Assembly (NCBI GenBank): GCA_943354655.1
Contig: CALRCT010000014.1
Span: forward strand, 1-8,212
Reading direction: 5' to 3'
Length of the DNA: 8,212 bases
Origin: an uncultured Candidatus Saccharimonas sp.
GTDB lineage: Bacteria; Patescibacteriota; Saccharimonadia; Saccharimonadales; SZUA-47
Part shown: positions 5,743 through 8,212 of the stretch, one piece after another
Position numbering within the stretch: position 1 is the first letter of the stretch
Layout of the letters: each line of letters begins with the position of its first letter
Position numbers and translations under genes: made by a program
The notes under the pieces: model-generated
Seen by the model: the letters and a program-made list of their open reading frames with translations, nothing else
Told to the model about the DNA's origin: nothing
Database searches by the model: none

Positions 5743-5802
5743 ATGCCTATACAGGTAAAAAGCTCTTCTCGTGCCTACAAAGTTGTCGTTAAAGTAATGT
5801 AG
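5743..5802 (+). CDS. Possible small ORF or leader peptide (19 codons) with a good ribosome binding site
   Basis: The 19-residue product, MPIQVKSSSRAYKVVVKVM, is basic and has no known family. Its support is the sequence GGAG at 5733-5736, 6 bases before the ATG and one of the best ribosome binding sites in the window. It lies inside the end of the preceding small ORF, an arrangement that allows translational coupling. Its stop codon (5800-5802) is in the left arm of the first of two tandem hairpins, so a terminating ribosome would cover that arm. A leader-peptide role for ftsL is an inference. Chance remains a serious alternative for so short an ORF. Confidence 0.25.
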   Translation: MPIQVKSSSRAYKVVVKVM

Positions 5803-5816
5803 TTTTAGGTCTACAT
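5797..5816 (+). repeat. Direct repeat copy 1 / hairpin H1
   Basis: ATGTAGTTTTAGGTCTAC (5797-5814) is repeated exactly 33 bases downstream. It folds as ATGTAG/CTACAT (5797-5802 with 5811-5816) around the loop TTTTAGGT. Its right arm can alternatively pair with the left arm of copy 2. Confidence 0.6.
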
Positions 5817-5822
5817 AACTAA

Positions 5823-5856
5823 TGTATATATGTAGTTTTAGGTCTACGTATATATA
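5823..5856 (+). repeat. Direct repeat copy 2 / hairpin H2
   Basis: The second exact copy of the 18-base repeat lies at 5830-5847. Here the stem is longer: 5825-5835 pairs with 5844-5854 (11 bp, one G-U), extended by two more pairs to 5823 and 5856. The loop is again TTTTAGGT. TATGTAG (5829-5835) is also complementary to CTACATA (5811-5817) in H1, so a central hairpin would compete with both. Confidence 0.6.
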
Positions 5857-5874
5857 GTAAAGACAATTATAAAA

Positions 5875-5921
5875 TGCTTCTAATCTAGTGTGCATAATTG
5901 CCGCATGCTAGATTAGAAGCG
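5875..5921. repeat. Long near-perfect inverted repeat (18-19 bp stem) before ftsL
   Basis: The arms 5876-5888 and 5908-5920 (GCTTCTAATCTAG and its exact complement) give 13 Watson-Crick pairs. The stem continues inward by five pairs (5889-5893 with 5903-5907, two of them G-U) and outward by one wobble, leaving a nine-base loop ATAATTGCC. The plus strand after it reads GGCCAAGTAAAAAT with no U run, so it is not an ordinary terminator. It ends 37 bases before the ftsL ATG. It could be an RNase III processing site, a stability element protecting ftsL-ftsI mRNA, or a protein-binding palindrome. Confidence 0.75.
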
Positions 5922-5941
5922 GCCAAGTAAAAATAATTAAA

Positions 5942-5957
5942 GCAAAAACAAAAATAA
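5942..5957 (+). repeat. A-rich leader repeat before ftsL
   Basis: GCAAAAACAAAAATAA is identical to 4687-4702 before rsmH. It abuts the ftsL start (ATG at 5959) with one base between. There is no Shine-Dalgarno, so this probably serves as the unstructured ribosome-loading segment. Confidence 0.4.
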
Positions 5958-5958
5958 C

Positions 5959-6306
5959 ATGACATATTCATCATCTTTAAGCATAGGTAGACAACGTTTT
6001 TCTAGACGCAATCAAAATTCGGTCTCGTTTAAAAAAGAATCACTGCGTTTAGGTCCTGTTAGCAATTCGGTAGTATTGATAATATTAGCATGTCTTTTAG
6101 GCCTTGTGTATCTAACTCAGGTTACTAAAACTAATGCATATAGTTATCAAATACGAAGTTTACAAACAGAACAAAAGTCGTTAAAAGACGAGCGTGACGA
6201 ATTAGAAGTAGCTTCTGCAAGACTGCAGGCACTTGATACGATTAAAAATAACGCACAAAGTCAAGCTCTAGTATCTGTAGCTCCAGCATCCACAATTCAA
6301 AACTAG
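5959..6306 (+). CDS. ftsL: FtsL-like cell division protein (bitopic, coiled coil)
   Basis: This 115-residue protein has the FtsL/DivIC plan. A basic, Ser/Arg-rich cytoplasmic N-terminus (1-33) comes first, then one membrane helix (about 34-55, VSNSVVLIILACLLGLVYL) and an extracytoplasmic coiled coil (about 61-92, YSYQIRSLQTEQKSLKDERDELE). A short tail with no domain ends the protein. Sequence identity in FtsL is very low, so the call depends on topology, size and the place between rsmH and ftsI, where ftsL is found in most dcw clusters. FtsL joins FtsB/DivIC and FtsQ in the divisome and helps activate FtsW-FtsI. The start follows directly after an A-rich leader without a Shine-Dalgarno. The gene is separated from ftsI by 29 bases and is probably co-transcribed with it. 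Confidence 0.8.
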   Translation: MTYSSSLSIGRQRFSRRNQNSVSFKKESLRLGPVSNSVVLIILACLLGLVYLTQVTKTNAYSYQIRSLQTEQKSLKDERDELEVASARLQALDTIKNNAQSQALVSVAPASTIQN

Positions 6307-6335
6307 ATATTTTAACTTTATTTAAGTGAATTTTA

Positions 6336-8102
6336 ATGATCACAAGACCACATCAAAACATCAAAAAACCAAAGAAACCAATGTCTTTTGTACGTATATC
6401 TTTTTGGCACGGTTCTTTAATTTTAATATTCACAATATTTATTTCTAGATTATTTTATTTACAAGTTATTAAACACGATTTTTACCAAAAAGTTGCTCTT
6501 AGTGGTCAATTAAAACAGTATGATATACCAGCTGAGCGGGGAATAATACGTGCACACGATGGCTCAAATATTGTCCCAATAGTTTTAAACGAAAAAAGAT
6601 TTAACGTCATAGCCGACCCTAAACTAATTAAAGATACACAAAAAACAGCCGATATATTAGCGCCAGCTATAGATAAAAAAATCGAAGATGTAAAAGAACA
6701 GTTATCTCATAACACCAGATACGAAATTCTTGCTAAAAAGTTAACAAAAGATCAAATAGAAAAAGTAAATAATTTGGATCTAATTGGTGTTTTTGCAGAT
6801 GAAATCCCTGTTAGAACTTACCCGCAAGGTACTTTGGCTTCTCAGTTGTTGGGATTTGTCGATGATTCATTAGTAGGAAAATATGGCATAGAACAATATC
6901 TTAATAAAACTTTAAGTGGTACTCCAGGGCGCTTAAAAGCTATTACTGACCAAAAGGGAGTTCCGCTACTAGCCGTTGGAGATAATATATCAATAGATCC
7001 AATAGAAGGTGAAGACGTCGTTTTGACTGTAGATATAGGAATGCAAAGACAACTAGAAGATATATTAAAATCCGGATTAGAATATGCAAAAAGTGAATCA
7101 GGAAGTGCTTTAATTATGGAAGTAAATAGTGGGGCGGTGAAGGCTATGGCAAATTATCCTACTTACGACCCAACTGATTTTTCTAAGGTAGAAGATTCGA
7201 GAGTTTTTACTAACGCTGCCGTAAGTTCACCGTTAGAAGTAGGTTCGGTAATGAAGCCACTAACTACTGCTGCTGCGCTACAGCTTGGTGTAGTAAATAA
7301 AAACACTACCTATTATGATCCAAGCAGGTTTAAGGTAGATGACGTAACAATTACAAATATCGAAGAAGATGGCGGTGCAGGTACAAGAAGCATTGCGGAT
7401 ATTTTGCAACTTTCATTAAACACAGGTGCTACATGGTTACTAATGCAAATGGGTGGCGGCACCATTAACGAACAAGCCAGGGTATCTTGGCATAACTTTA
7501 TGGTAAACAAATACGGCTTTGGTTCGCTAACAGGTATTCAGCAAGGTTACGAAACGGGCGGCACAATACCAGACCCTAATGTTGGGTTTGGGCTTAACAT
7601 ACAATTTGCAAATACCGCTTTTGGGCAGGGAATGACAGCTACGCCACTACAAATGGGCGCAGCACTTGCCAGCGTTATAAACGGAGGAACATACTATAAG
7701 CCTAGCCTTGTTGACAAAACTATATCTAAAGACGGAAAAGTAAATATAGTAGCCCCACAAATTGTAAGATCAAATGTAGTCAGCAAAAGTGTATCCCAAG
7801 AAATGCAGGAACTAATGCAATACGTTGTTTCTAAAAATAATTTATCTGCCGTAAGGTCAGGTTATTCGGTAGGCGGAAAAACAGGTACAGCCGAAATTCC
7901 TAAAAAAGAAGGCGGATATTATAATGACAGGTTTAACGGAACATACATAGGTTTTGTGGGTGGAAAAACGCCAGAATATGTAATAGTTGTAAGGGTAAAC
8001 GAGCCAAAGATTGCCGGTTACGCGGGTGCCCAAGCGGCAGCGCCAATATTTTCTAAACTATCAAATATGCTTATAGATAATTTTAATATATCACCGATGT
8101 AA
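6336..8102 (+). CDS. ftsI: Class B penicillin-binding protein, FtsI-type septal transpeptidase
   Basis: The 588 residues fit FtsI/PBP2x-class proteins. A basic cytoplasmic tail (1-22) leads to a membrane anchor (about 23-45). The dimerisation/pedestal domain starts near A-E-R-G-I-I-R-A-H-D-G; its usual D-R-N-G reads A-H-D-G here. The transpeptidase domain (about 235-580) has S-V-M-K with the nucleophile Ser304 and Lys307, S-L-N (Ser360-Asn362) and K-T-G (515-517 in GGKTGTAE). All catalytic motifs are intact. No PASTA repeats follow. It cross-links peptidoglycan at the septum outside the membrane, working with FtsW and the FtsL complex, and should be a beta-lactam target. ATG at 6336 is preceded by a weak AAGTGA; Met16 is a possible alternative start. 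The elongation-specific homologue (PBP2/MrdA) is less likely, because of the ftsL and dcw context. Confidence 0.93.
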   Translation: MITRPHQNIKKPKKPMSFVRISFWHGSLILIFTIFISRLFYLQVIKHDFYQKVALSGQLKQYDIPAERGIIRAHDGSNIVPIVLNEKRFNVIADPKLIKDTQKTADILAPAIDKKIEDVKEQLSHNTRYEILAKKLTKDQIEKVNNLDLIGVFADEIPVRTYPQGTLASQLLGFVDDSLVGKYGIEQYLNKTLSGTPGRLKAITDQKGVPLLAVGDNISIDPIEGEDVVLTVDIGMQRQLEDILKSGLEYAKSESGSALIMEVNSGAVKAMANYPTYDPTDFSKVEDSRVFTNAAVSSPLEVGSVMKPLTTAAALQLGVVNKNTTYYDPSRFKVDDVTITNIEEDGGAGTRSIADILQLSLNTGATWLLMQMGGGTINEQARVSWHNFMVNKYGFGSLTGIQQGYETGGTIPDPNVGFGLNIQFANTAFGQGMTATPLQMGAALASVINGGTYYKPSLVDKTISKDGKVNIVAPQIVRSNVVSKSVSQEMQELMQYVVSKNNLSAVRSGYSVGGKTGTAEIPKKEGGYYNDRFNGTYIGFVGGKTPEYVIVVRVNEPKIAGYAGAQAAAPIFSKLSNMLIDNFNISPM

Positions 8103-8126
8103 AAAAGATAAATAATATAAATAAAA

Positions 8127-8135
8127 TGGTATAAT
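8127..8135 (+). promoter_or_regulatory. Extended -10 promoter before the last gene
   Basis: TGGTATAAT (8127-8135) combines a perfect TATAAT box with the upstream TGn of an extended -10 element. There is no good -35 at the usual distance, which extended -10 promoters tolerate. Transcription would start near 8142, leaving a leader of about 16 bases with AGGA at 8143-8146, so the next gene has its own promoter despite lying only 55 bases after ftsI. Confidence 0.6.
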
Positions 8136-8157
8136 TACACGTAGGATATAAAAACAA

Positions 8158-8212
8158 ATGACAAACTTAAACATCGCAATAAACGTATCAGACTTAATAG
8201 AGCCTTTTACAT
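8158..8212 (+). CDS. Start of a gene cut by the window edge, possibly mraY
   Basis: Eighteen codons are visible (MTNLNIAINVSDLIEPFT), open to the right edge. Upstream are a perfect extended -10 box, AGGA at 8143-8146 and the A-rich stretch ATAAAAACAA, which support the ATG at 8158. The mixed polar/hydrophobic N-terminus is compatible with a membrane protein. In dcw clusters the gene after ftsI is often mraY or a murein ligase, and mraY is my best guess, but the visible sequence has no diagnostic motif, so no symbol is given. Confidence 0.5.
   Translation, partial: MTNLNIAINVSDLIEPFT

Noticed and set aside
5797..5847. CRISPR array
   Set aside because: Only two 18-base repeats with a 15-base interval, no cas genes, and spacing too short for a CRISPR.
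5647..5895. Minus-strand open frame of 82 codons in the rsmH-ftsL spacer
   Set aside because: Its sequence is an aromatic-rich translation of the hairpin repeats with duplicated YVDLKLH units, has no ribosome binding site and opposes the operon; it is an AT-rich artefact.
5875..5921. Intrinsic terminator after rsmH
   Set aside because: No U tract follows on the plus strand; on the minus strand ATTTTATAATT follows, but no minus-strand gene lies to its right in the window.
1..8212. UGA recoded to glycine, as in some related candidate phyla
   Set aside because: The long genes contain no in-frame TGA and their conserved glycines are GGN codons; lack of TGA stops among eight genes is explained by AT-rich stop choice.

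Overview
The window looks like a piece of chromosome from an AT-rich bacterium of the Candidate Phyla Radiation, most likely Candidatus Saccharibacteria (TM7). I infer this from the gene order yvcK - mraZ - rsmH - ftsL-like - ftsI (then possibly mraY), from very small dcw-type genes with long A-rich leaders, weak Shine-Dalgarno use, and the short middle section of the GH1 enzyme. No sequence search was possible, so the taxon is an inference. All eight complete or 3'-complete genes end in TAA or TAG and none uses TGA as a sense codon, so the UGA=Gly code of some related lineages does not apply here.

Left part (1-2715): the window opens inside a PIF1/RecD-like helicase that runs off the left edge and carries a Myb/SANT-like C-terminal domain. 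It converges, with a 4-base overlap, on a small minus-strand gene for a four-helix membrane protein. That gene and a plus-strand GH1 beta-glucosidase diverge from a 64-bp promoter region. The glucosidase promoter places its start codon almost at the transcription start.

Middle (2716-4375): a YvcK/CofD-type gene (UDP-sugar binding, linked to cell-wall homeostasis) is followed by a 244-bp regulatory region and mraZ. That region holds two consensus DnaA boxes, one of them inside an 18-bp dyad, four TGGG elements at roughly helical spacing that fit the known MraZ operator type, and a GC-rich hairpin just before mraZ.

Right part (4376-8212): rsmH (16S rRNA m4C1402 methyltransferase), an ftsL-like bitopic coiled-coil protein, and ftsI (class B penicillin-binding protein) follow. 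They are separated by unusually long non-coding spacers (346 and 334 bp). The rsmH-ftsL spacer is the most unusual part of the window. It contains a possible small ORF with a good ribosome binding site, two tandem hairpins with identical loops that can also pair with each other, an 18-19 bp near-perfect hairpin, and an A-rich leader repeated exactly in front of rsmH. A new promoter and the first 18 codons of another gene, plausibly mraY by position, close the window.

Together the right two thirds encode division-septum peptidoglycan synthesis (FtsL, FtsI, perhaps MraY), its transcriptional regulator (MraZ), a ribosome modification gene that travels with it (RsmH), and a neighbouring metabolic/cell-wall regulator (YvcK).
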